A DNA stretch of 64,000 bases from Karalla daura (Eukaryota; Chordata; Actinopteri; Chaetodontiformes; Leiognathidae), in assembly GCA_029224185.1 (NCBI GenBank), contig CM055198.1, positions 21,749,036 through 21,813,035 on the forward strand. Reading direction: 5' to 3'. Position numbers and translations under genes: made by a program. The notes beneath the pieces were generated by a model. The model worked only from the letters and a program-made list of their open reading frames with translations. It ran no database searches and had not been told where the DNA came from. Positions 1 to 9,682 of the stretch are shown here, piece after piece. The stretch's first letter is position 1. Every line of letters begins with the position of its first letter.

Positions 1-46
1 GGGTTAGTCACTCTATAATACATACACCCTCCGGGTGTGGACCTAC

Positions 47-280
47 CAGGGCGTCCGCCTTGTCCAGGTCGGTGATCTGGTACTGATGCTGCTGCTGCAG
101 CTGCTCGGTGCTCCGGTTCTTCCCCCACGGTCCTTTCTCCGCCGCCCGGAGCCGCGGCGCCCCGTGGAGCCTCCGCAGCGGGGCTCCGGCGACTTGAAGC
201 GGCCGAAGCTGCTTCAGCAGCCGGGAGAGAGGAGGCGGCAGCGGCAGCCGCCTTCTGAGGAGCAGCCCTAGGAGAGCCAT
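47..280 (-). CDS. tmem160: TMEM160-like mitochondrial membrane protein, first coding exon only
   Basis: Reading from the ATG at 280 down to 47 gives 78 residues, followed by a consensus donor (CTG|GTAGGT, GT at 46-45) in phase 0. The N-terminus (MALLGLLLRRRLPLPPPLSRLL) is rich in Leu, Arg and Pro and lacks acidic residues, as expected for a mitochondrial targeting segment. The exon ends in ITDLDKADAL. From memory of the family this aligns with SELDRADAW of human TMEM160, just before its conserved membrane region. TMEM160 is a small mitochondrial inner-membrane protein of poorly defined role. The identification rests on this short motif, the basic presequence-like N-terminus and linkage to slc1a5/fkrp/strn4, which are near TMEM160 in human. 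The remaining exons, including the membrane segments, lie to the left of the window. A GTG one codon upstream (283-281) is not favoured as the start. Confidence 0.66.
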
Positions 281-450
281 CACATCCCGGGACCCCGTCG
301 GCTCAGGCTAACACACAAGCTACAGGCTACACTAGCACAACACGACCTCTGCGTCACCTGCGACCTCTCACCTTGGTGACGTCACCGCGCCGGCAGAAGG
401 CGGGGCTGCAGCGCCGCCCCGCGGTCCACAGGAACGAGTCGCAGTCGAGA
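281..450 (-). promoter_or_regulatory. tmem160 CpG-rich promoter and 5' UTR with CRE palindrome
   Basis: This segment directly upstream of the tmem160 start codon is GC- and CpG-rich, unlike the AT-rich DNA beyond about 460. It contains a perfect TGACGTCA palindrome at 377-384, the CREB/ATF site. No TATA box is evident, which fits a CpG-island promoter. The transcription start cannot be placed from sequence. Confidence 0.5.
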
Positions 451-1237
451 ATTGTGAAAAGAAACCGTACTTTTTGAATATATAGTCTGAGTGCGGATTT
501 ACGTTTCGATTTTTAGGTTTAATCAACATTTCTCTGGTGAATACAGGAAATGGTAAACCAACCTACAATTCTGCGTTTCGTCCACACGGTTGCGCTGTAG
601 CACAAGGTTGTGACCTCCACATTCATGTCTGTAAAATTTGCATGTTCTCCTAGCGTATGGAGACCCTTATGATGCCATAGTAAATCTATATTTCCTTTGT
701 ATTTTATCCCAAGGAAGTAAAGTTGGCCTTCATAGCTGTACATGCAGTACATGTAAAATCACCCCAAAAGTCTGTTCATTGTATTTTCAATTACAGAAAG
801 ATAAAACCTAAGTCTTTGTATGCTAGTCTTCACAGTGATTTCTATGACCATTAGCTACTAGTATTTTTATTGGAGGATGAAAATAAACTTTTGGCCCTTG
901 ACCTTGAGTTAGAGCTCTGAGACATAGTGTGCTAGTACCAACTATATAAATTTAACTTAAACTTTAAATCTGAGGGTTTCTCACATACTCACGTTTTCTT
1001 TCTCAGACACAATAGCACACACACACATATATGCACAAACTGATACTGTATAATCCCTTGAGCATACCCGGTAAACCTGTGTGGATGTAACCAAGCAATC
1101 TACGTCCTTGGTGAGGATGAGTGGACGGCCTCTTCCTGAGACTCTTTGTCTTTCTCCTCCTGCTGGGATGCACAAAGACCACGCCTGTCATACCTGATTG
1201 TTCAGTGTGAGGAGCTGTTCAGGGACTCCAATGGGAC

Positions 1238-1240
<3 letters not shown>

Positions 1241-1287
<47 letters not shown>
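1241..1287. repeat. (GT)n microsatellite
   Basis: An uninterrupted GT dinucleotide tract of about 47 bp. Confidence 0.97.
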
Positions 1288-1290
<3 letters not shown>

Positions 1291-1763
1291 TGACAGTGAG
1301 GTCTTTTACACACAGCCAAACCTTTGATGTGACGCACAGCTGACCTTCTGGTCGCTCTCACGCTACTGTCCCCAAAACAATGGGAGAGTGATGTTTGTAT
1401 AAACACATACGTACACAGACACTCATACAACAGTTATAAAAGGTGCTCCTTCACAACCTCACATATCAGTGCTGCATAATGGTGTGTCAACACACAAGCA
1501 ATATGAAGATACAGCTGAAACCAAGGAAAGACATTGATGGCAACTTGTTGTAAAATAACACTTTAAAACACATACTGCATGCAAGTTCAGCTTTGGTTTG
1601 TAAGATTTTTAAACAGTTCATCGAGTAGTGTTTATTCTAAACATCGTCAACCTTTTCCAGACTCAGGTTTTATTTTTTTATTTCACATGAGATTGTCGAT
1701 AAGCTTCTTTTTAATTTGTCCAAAGAATTTGTTCATAACGTATTTTGTTGATACAATCACTGA

Positions 1764-1816
1764 AACACACACACACGTGCATGCTTGTGTGCGCACACAC
1801 GTGCACACAAGTGCAC

Positions 1817-1853
<37 letters not shown>
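1764..1853. repeat. (CA)n microsatellite, interrupted
   Basis: An imperfect CA-rich tract with GTGC interruptions ends in a pure CA run at 1821-1853. Confidence 0.95.
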
Positions 1854-1855
<2 letters not shown>

Positions 1856-1930
1856 GGTTCATTGGAAGTGCTCCAGAATTCCCAGGATGCTCTCCAGGAC
1901 AACTTCCTGATAAAGTAAAGGCCTTTTTTG

Positions 1931-2062
1931 GTGTGTGACTGTATGTGTGTATGAGTGTGTGTGTGTGAGAGAGAGAGAGTGTGAGTGTGTGTGTGTGTAT
2001 GTGAGAGAGACAGTGTGTGTGTGTGAGAGAGAGAGAGAGTGTGAGTGTGTTTGTGTGTGTGC
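1931..2062. repeat. compound (GT)n/(GA)n microsatellite
   Basis: Alternating GT and GA blocks. A GTGTGAGAGAGAGAGTGTGAG-like block appears twice about 65 bp apart, suggesting a local duplication of a compound repeat. Confidence 0.93.
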
Positions 2063-2595
2063 ACCGCGGTGCAGTTTTAACCCATGACCTCAACAGCTTT
2101 TCTGCTAACAGCGTGTTTATCTTAAACACAAGCAGGTTATTCTGCGTAGTCATCCACGCATGGGAGCATATCTACACCAATTCAAAGATAAAAACGTGCC
2201 ACATCTCCCCAACTTCACTCTGTTCCGTGTGCTTAGATATAATGTTCTCATCTGAAACAGCTATGAATTTGGTCAGTTTGTGTCAGTGTACACCCAGTTC
2301 TTTAGGGACTGCTTTGATCTGGGTTGTGTCATGGACTCACTGAAGGGCAGAATAAAATCAGAAGTAGCTGAGAATATATGTGAAGTTGTGTCTGTTTTAA
2401 AATATATAAAGCAGACACATCTGCTAAAATCTGCTTTCAGTTAAGTTGAAACCCAGCAAATGAATTCACCAACTTCACGGCAGCATGTGCAGACAGCTCA
2501 CTACTCATAGAAGCTGTGGTTCTGCAATACTGGCAAGAATTACAATGGTTTAATGATTAATGTGGGAATTTAAAAAGTAGCTCATAATATATCTC

Positions 2596-2765
2596 ACAAA
2601 AGTGAGTACACCTCTCAACCCTCTTTTAAAAGCTGTCTTATTTTGAAAGAACAATACATCTCTACTGCTATACAAGCTGTACACTGCCTACATTTCTATA
2701 GTGTTGTCCTATGAAAAGAGGTATTAAAATATTTGCAAAAACATGAGAGGTGTACTCACTTTTGT
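2596..2765. mobile_element. short non-autonomous DNA element (MITE-like) with 22-bp terminal inverted repeats
   Basis: The left end (2596-2617, beginning ACAAAAGTGAGTACACC) is exactly repeated in inverted orientation at 2744-2765. The 170-bp interior is AT-rich and has no ORF. This is the structure of a miniature inverted-repeat transposable element mobilised in trans. The GTGAGTACACC end resembles a repeat seen in many fish genomes from memory, but I do not assign the superfamily. A target-site duplication is not clear. Confidence 0.75.
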
Positions 2766-5700
2766 TACATACTTAAATGTGGTTAACAGTGTGTGACAAC
2801 CAGAGTGAAACATGCATATTGGTCACATAAAAGGGCACCTGGTCAACATTATAAACTGCTCTGTTTGCTGCTGTGGTGTAGGAACTCAAGGGACTTTAGT
2901 AAGTCAGATATGGCTGAGAATCATATCTGATTTATACTACACAAAGTGCAACGAGGACAGGACAATTACCACATTTTAACTGGGGGGCACAAAATTCCTC
3001 TTAATGTCTCTGTGGGATATTTTAAGGAGGGCCAGCGGCACGGTTGATCCTCGTATTCCCTCCATCATTCCACCAGCCTGTATCGCTCTCTGCCCTCACT
3101 GCTGTCGTTTACTTCTCCTTTCTCCAGATTTCCTCCGTTTTACTCAGCAAAGCTTCTTCCTCCTGCCTTTCTCTTTTTGTTGTCGTGCATTGTGCAGGTC
3201 CTTCATCCCGAGGCTTTGATTGTTTCCTTTATTGATTTTGACCATGATTGTAGAATTCTAGATCAGAATGAGACCCCTGTGCAGAGCTTTGGATGTACTT
3301 TGATTTGACATCAGGTCATGCTTTAGAGGCCATCCCATTTCTGGCACATCATATCCTTTCTATTTTGCTTCCTCACAGTTTGCACATGCATACTATTTTC
3401 CTCATCACTATGTTTCAGCAATGATGCAGGTATGTTTTGACCAAACGTACGCAAATCTCACCCTCTGGCACCCAGGCTCCCCACCCTCCACCTTAATAGA
3501 CTACAGAACAAATTGTCCATGGTACCAAGCACAACTTTCTATTTTTAAAGATGTCATCTCACTGGCATGACCTTTGTCATTTGTGTTGTTATGCACTCAG
3601 CAACAGTGTTTCATTCTTATTCATGTAAACAAACATAAAATGGACAAACAACTTACTGCACAGGCAGATAAGACAGTAAATAAACCACCGTGTAAACAAT
3701 AGTTTACCACAAAGGTTTGATGATTGAACATTTCCAGCAGATCTGTTGAATGATTCAAGCACTTAAAAAAAAATCATGCTCGGCAAAAGATAAAGTAGGC
3801 GAGTCTGCTAAAAGGCCTCGGTTGGCTGTTAACCCTTTGTTTTCCTGGCTGCTTGATTCCTGTGGAGTTGACAGAAAAGAGGAAAGGAAGATAGTTAGAG
3901 AGGAACAGGCGGAGGAGGAGGAGTAGGAGGAGATGTGTATACGTGCAGAGCAGCACTAGTCTGTGTTGCACAGTCTGGGGGATTCCAGCCAGCTGCGCTG
4001 GGAGCACTGACCTTGGCAAAGAGTACACTGTTTTTCAGTCCCTGGGACAAACAAGTGTTGGATAGAAGTGTCAACTGCTCAGCAGACAAATGGTCCAGTG
4101 GCATGAATTGAAGGAGACAAGCTGATAAGTCAGCAAGTGCATGAAACCAACTTAAAACAACTTCATGTGAATGTTTTATGTCATGAAATCTAAGCCCGGT
4201 ATATGCAGAAGTGGCAGTGTTTGTACTTAACTCAGTAATTTATGTGTTCATTGCACATTTAGAGTTCTGCACAAAACAGCTACTTTGCTACTCAGAAATA
4301 TACATATATAATATAATATAATAACACAAGTAGAGGTCAGATTAATTTATTAGTCAAGCATTGATTGAGACATGATTTTAGTTCTGTGCATGTGACCAGG
4401 CAATGAATAAAAAGAAGAAAAACATTTTGAGTTGTGTGCTGGTTCTGCATTATACAGATGCGCTTATGAGGCACATGTTGTAAATGACTGGCATCCAGCT
4501 GCTCCCCCACCTACACCAGGGATAAAGTTAATAATCATGAACTGAATCCAGTCACAATGGTTGAAAGCAGTTTCACAGTAACATCCTGCTTTTGAATTAA
4601 TGCATGCCTATTGATCTATCTAATGATCCAAAGATACAATATAGACTAATATAACAGCCCCAGGGCTCTGACTTTCTCTCTGTGTGTTGCTATGCAGGCG
4701 TGCCACTGCTGGTAATGTGTTTTTAATGGCTCTATACCATTTTCCTTTGACTTATGTAACAATTTCACATGTCATTGCGTAAACTGTGCATTGTAAGTTA
4801 TTTTAGGGGAAACTACCATGATGTACCATAACTACAGGATACAGGATGGGAAGCTGTCGGGGTTATTTAATGTGGCAGGTGTGTGAATGTGTGTGTTTCC
4901 AAGCTTGTTTTTTCCTTTAATTATGGCACAGCTTTCCTTTTGATCTCCTGGTACATGGGAGCCCTGATTTATTTTGAGGCCACTTTGTTTTCGCTGACCG
5001 TAACTCTTATGTGCATGACATTGCCGGAGCCTGGGTCTCACGCTAATGCTTTGCACATGTGTGTGCTTGCATGCGAAAATAAAACCGTCTCCTATGCCCA
5101 CCGTAATCAAGTCAAAGAGAATTATTGTGACATTTTGTGTTGAGGCACTACCTTTGTACAGATTCCCTGTTTTGTCAAAGCAAAACAATAAACCATCGTT
5201 TCTCTCCGAGCGTTGGCTGAGGTGGCTTGGCAGTGGCCAAACTTGGACATATTGTTTTACTTCCTGTCAACTTTACTCTCTACGTGATGTTGTGATGAAC
5301 ATATTCGGCCAAACATAGGTGGTGAGGACTTCCCTTGTCTCTTTAAGCACGCTACTTCTCCATCAGGGTCAACCTTTGAACAGCTGTGCTCTGCTGCCCC
5401 AGCGTTGCTCTAATCTCCCGCTCACGTCTCGCTTTTCCAGGTAAGCACCAATAAAGACGAGTCACACCTCCAGATCTGCGACAATAAAGCAGAACTGCTG
5501 CGCTGCTGCCGGATGAGCTCATCACCAATAAAATGTGAATTAAAATCCGCTTTGATCAATACGCTGATAGCGGTTGCGGCCTCACTTTGAATCACCCAGT
5601 GTTGTCATGAGGCAGATGTGGTGCGATGATTAACAGAAACAATCTTCTAACCACAGAGGAAACAATCCCTGTTTGCTGCAGCCAAGAAATAGGTCACATC

Positions 5701-7911
5701 GCACACTGTTGCTCAACTGTTTGTTACCGTGAGCTGCAAATAGACATTCATTAGCAGCTCCTCGGTTTCTTCATGACTGACCATCACATGTTTTCTGTGT
5801 GAGTTTTAGTCAGTTTACATTGAAATTGCAGTAACAGAACAGCTGTTTTGAAAACTATTAAATGTATCTTAAAACTCAACTGTATTTTTGTATTGTTTTA
5901 TCATGTGGTTGAGAGCTGATTCTCACCCGGAGGATGCTCTCCTCAGCTGCAACTATCAACAGTAAAATAAAAACCTAGAATTATATTCAAATCTCTTCAC
6001 TGAGAAGTGCTCTTTGCTCCGTTAAGTTCAATGACTCTGCAAAGTGTGTGGTCAGACACAATCGATCCAAAGCCTGCAGGCTCTGGTCTCAACCTGACGC
6101 CTGTCTTCTCCTCTGCCTCACTTCCACTCCACTGCGTGTGAAGAGCGCTTGAAGGAAGAGCGCAGCAATTTGACAAACACACTCATTTGCTTTCTCGCCA
6201 CTCTCACGTTTGGAGAGCAGATCTGAAGCAAAGGCTGCTTGACTTCAGCACAAAATCTGATAAGTGCAGGTGACTGTCTCAAAAGCAACAATCTATATGA
6301 CAGAAATGCTGTTGTTTTTAAGGTAGTTTTTAATGACAGCGCTAGATGTTTTTCATGATCTGACCTTGTCTTTAAAGGTTTTTTCTTTCTTTTAAAAACC
6401 CTGTGAACATTCATTCATTCATTGTTTTACGTATGTTGCATGGTTTTCACAGTTTCACTCTTTGTTGTTGTTCTCTTCTCTCTCCCTTATCCCTGAAAGT
6501 ACATTGTGGAACTTGTCAGTCTGACATTGCAAATAAGAATCTACTCTTAATGTTTTTTTCTGATAAAATGAAGGTTAAACAAATGATTTTTTTTGTGTGG
6601 AGCAAAACAAAATGAGTCCCTGTGGGTAACATCCACTAACTGCATATGTGAGAGTCACATCAGCTCAATAAGTATAAGATGAACAAAAGATTTCTGAATA
6701 TGTTGGACTATTCCTTTAAATAATGTCGTACTTGTATTTGTATTTAATGTGTGACTTTAGCTACATATGTGCTAATGTGTGCGACTGCTGTGTTTACGTT
6801 CCATTACGTGCCGCAGACAGTCGACAACTTCTCCTACTGGCTGTGATGAGCTCTTCATCTGCTCTGAGATTACTGGGACGTTGCATGTCCATAGACTGGC
6901 ATGCGTACCTGATGGTGTGCGGTTACCCCCCAGTGCCTCTCATGGCTGCTGTCCAGCCTCATGTATAGGTTGAGACAGGCCTGCACTGACCCACGTTGCG
7001 TGCCAGTGTTGTGTCAATACACTCCATCCCTAATCCCTCAGGGTGAGGCGCTAATCCAGGACCCTAACGGCAGACCAGCAGCACGTGACTCCAGTTCCTT
7101 CCGCTGCACAGACCTATAGGTGGACGGCACTTTTCAGAGTTCAGCAAACAGTGAGACCAGGAAAGGTCAGATACAAGAGGTCAGCGATCATTTCATGCAT
7201 AGAACATATCAGATCAGTTAATATAATTTTTGATCGTATAATATCATACCTCTCTACCACCTGTAAGGCAATGCAAGGAAAGGCGTTAAAGAAAAAATAT
7301 AGAGTGGTTAAAAGAAATGAAAGAAATGGTTTGCATTTTATTAAAAAGCTCTCGGTTTTCAGGGTAGTTTTGGCAAACCTGCAGTTTTCTGGGAGTTTGT
7401 TCCAGATATTTAGGGTATAAAAACTGAAATCAGCTTCTTGATGTGGCCTTTAAATGATACTGTGCTGATTTTGCGATTGTTTTAATGGCCATTTAAGGTT
7501 AAACACCAATATTCTGGCCTGTTTTTTCTCTGTTGTTGTATTCCTTGTTGTTGTACTGAAGTGCTGTCCCTAACCCTAACCCATTATTCATGTTTAATTT
7601 TATAGTGTTTGAAGTGGTCTCTGGCTCAAGTCTCCGAGGAGTTATAAATCCTGGCAACTGGACTGGACGGTGATCCCTGAAGATGTGTCACCTTTAATCC
7701 AAGAGGCTTCGCCGGTTCTGGCTGGCTGTTAGCTAGAGGCCTGTGACACCACCAATACCCAACATACAATGCTGTCCTTTCATCCCATGACATTTCAAAA
7801 TCCGACCAGTCATTAACAGCAGACCTCAGGTGACTGTAACGGCTCTTAATGACAGCCTGGTACTCAGAATGGCTATGTTAAGACTTCACAGAGTTAGCCA
7901 GTCACAACGAC

Positions 7912-7985
7912 GTATTGCACAGTTGAGATATCAGTGACGCTTGTATTGCACAGTTGAGATTTATAGAAGTTTGTGTTGCGCAGGC
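7912..7985. repeat. 31-bp tandem duplication
   Basis: The phrase GTATTGCACAGTTGAGAT occurs at 7912 and again at 7943, with a degenerate third start (GTGTTGCGCAG) at 7973. This gives two full units and one partial unit of 30-31 bp. Confidence 0.8.
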
Positions 7986-8090
7986 CCTGCAACGGACTGG
8001 CAACCTGTCCGGGGTGTGTTCCCTTTCCAGAGATAGACACCAGCAGACCTCAGCAGGTACAAAGTAGGTCAGATAAAACATGGATGGATG
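7981..8090 (+). repeat. dispersed repeat fragment (copy 1)
   Basis: Contains a degenerate GACTGGCAACCTGTCCGGGG...GTGTTCCC phrase followed by an ATGGATGGATG tail. Both are typical of a dispersed repeat found in many teleost genomes. Related copies lie at 26777, 27985, 33090 and 41040. Confidence 0.65.
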
Positions 8091-8322
8091 TATTCATATC
8101 TAGTGTGTTTGAATAACTAAATCCTGTATATAATAACAATATAATACAATACAATATAATAATAATAATAATACAATTTTAATTAAATCTTCTTAATGTT
8201 CTTATAAAAATATTGACATTAATAATAATAATGTTATTATAAATGTTGTCACTATCGTATACATATGAAATACAGATGATTGACTTTGCTTTTCAAATGC
8301 TTCTTGACAGCTGTCTTGGACA

Positions 8323-8461
<139 letters not shown>

Positions 8462-8499
8462 GTTGAGGTAATTCCTAAGGTAAGGTCTACGTGGAAATG

Positions 8500-8935
8500 T
8501 CAGGAGGCAGAGAGCTGTGGGAGGAGGAGGGAGGGAGGAGGGGAGAGGGAGGAGCAGGGGGAGGCAGACACAGAGAGGGGGCTCTCTTCGACACAACAGA
8601 GAGCACTTTTCTCTCCCTCCCTCCCTCTCTCTCTCTCTCCCTCTCTCTCTCTCTCTTTTCGGGTGATTGAAGGGACCTTGTGTGGCGGTTCCGAGCATCT
8701 CCTCACTCCGTCCGACTTGGATGCGGTCTCACCGGCGTAGAGTGCGGCTCGGTGTTTTATTTATAACCGGGACAAGAAAACTGGATGGGACACACACTCC
8801 CACACGTACACACTCCCTCTCTCCCTCTCTCGCTCACACACACGCGCACACGGGCAAGACAATCCCGGAAATAACATGCGTACTCTCAGCCTGTCACGTA
8901 CGCTCGCTGTGGATTTGCATCGCTGAGGGTAAGAA
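8500..8935 (+). promoter_or_regulatory. probable egln2 promoter and 5' UTR region
   Basis: A purine-rich block (8517-8580) is followed by a CT-rich block (8605-8660) and then a CpG-containing segment (8680-8910). At about 8928 there is a good donor, GAGG|GTAAGA. A possible acceptor lies at about 9395 (CCGTCCGCAG). This would fit a non-coding first exon spliced to the exon carrying the start codon, as in human EGLN2, but the structure is inferred and the start site is not determined. Confidence 0.4.
8605..8660. repeat. CT-rich polypyrimidine tract
   Basis: CTCCCTCCCTCTCTCT-type low-complexity DNA faces a GGGAGGAGG-type purine block 30 bp upstream, so the two could pair as a long imperfect hairpin. 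Confidence 0.85.
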
Positions 8936-9377
8936 GAAGCGGACTGTTTAACACTGTATTTATTCCTATTTTCTGGACCATTTTACAGCACATTTGCGTG
9001 TTTTTAAAAAGCGTAGCCGGATTTGTTTATCTTAGCGTTATTTTTTTGTTCGTATATGAAGGAGAGACGCCGGCTGCTTCGCTGATAATCAATCAATAGC
9101 CGACAAAAAAGACAAAAAACTACTTTTTAATGTTAGGATTTTTATTTTTCTATGTGCTTTAAGTGATCGCGATCGTGAGGAAGAAGTGATTCCTTAGCGT
9201 TTCTCTTAAACTAAGCTGCTATGCATATTGTAACCGAAGCTGTTTTTATTTATTTATTTGTATTTACGACACAGCTTTGGAGTGTATCGGGACATATATT
9301 TCACCGTAGACCCACTGCAGCTTTATTTATATAGGTGACAAGTGATCTGTGCTGTGCTATTAATAGCTCTAAAGTGT

Positions 9378-9599
9378 ATGGTTTCACCGTCCGCAGATCT
9401 CCTCAGAAATGACCGAGTCGAAGCTTTAAATGAGAGAAACCCAGTGACACACCGACACAGACAGACAGAGACAGAGAGACAGACAGAGAGGAGAAGGACA
9501 GCCGCAGCAGAAGAAGTGGGACTAGACCTGGTCATGAAACAGAAGCGGACCCTGCTCCCGTCCCTCTCTCTGAGCAGCTCAGGCTCCACTGCAACATGA
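9378..9599 (+). other. upstream ORF 1 in the egln2 leader (73 codons)
   Basis: ATG at 9378-9380 opens a 73-residue frame (begins MVSPSADLLRNDRVEALNER) ending at TGA 9597-9599. The stop overlaps the next upstream ATG at 9596 as ATGA. The product is polar, low in complexity and resembles no family. Its relevance is as a possible translational control element, provided this segment is in the mature leader. Confidence 0.4.
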
Positions 9600-9682
9600 G
9601 GCGAGGACGTGAGCTACGTGCGTTTCCGGCGGACGAGGACGAGATGAAATGGAGAGTTTGGGACACACGGACCTCCTCCTAA
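9596..9682 (+). other. upstream ORF 2 overlapping the egln2 start codon
   Basis: ATG at 9596-9598 opens a 28-codon frame (begins MRRGRELRAFPADEDE) that runs past the egln2 ATG (9649) in another frame and stops at TAA 9680-9682. A ribosome using it would miss the first egln2 start and terminate 62 bases before the internal in-frame ATG at 9745. Confidence 0.42.

Larger units (their letters stand above)
451..8322. other. intergenic region between tmem160 and egln2, no convincing gene
   Basis: About 7.9 kb of moderately AT-rich DNA between divergent genes. Open frames here are short, lack family resemblance and several are simple-sequence translations. It holds CA/GT microsatellites (1241-2062), a short element with terminal inverted repeats (2596-2765), a 31-bp tandem duplication (7912-7985) and a dispersed-repeat fragment (7981-8090). 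The stretch 5380-5600 is less repetitive and more GC-balanced. It could hold a regulatory element, but nothing specific identifies one. Confidence 0.6.

Noticed and set aside
1683..2153. His/Thr- and Cys/Val-rich frames in CA/GT tracts (also at 16999-17322 as Arg/Glu repeats)
   Set aside because: Dinucleotide-repeat translations with no splice or family evidence.
7566..7581. Telomere-like CCCTAACCCTAACCC
   Set aside because: Only about two and a half units; too short to claim an interstitial telomere.
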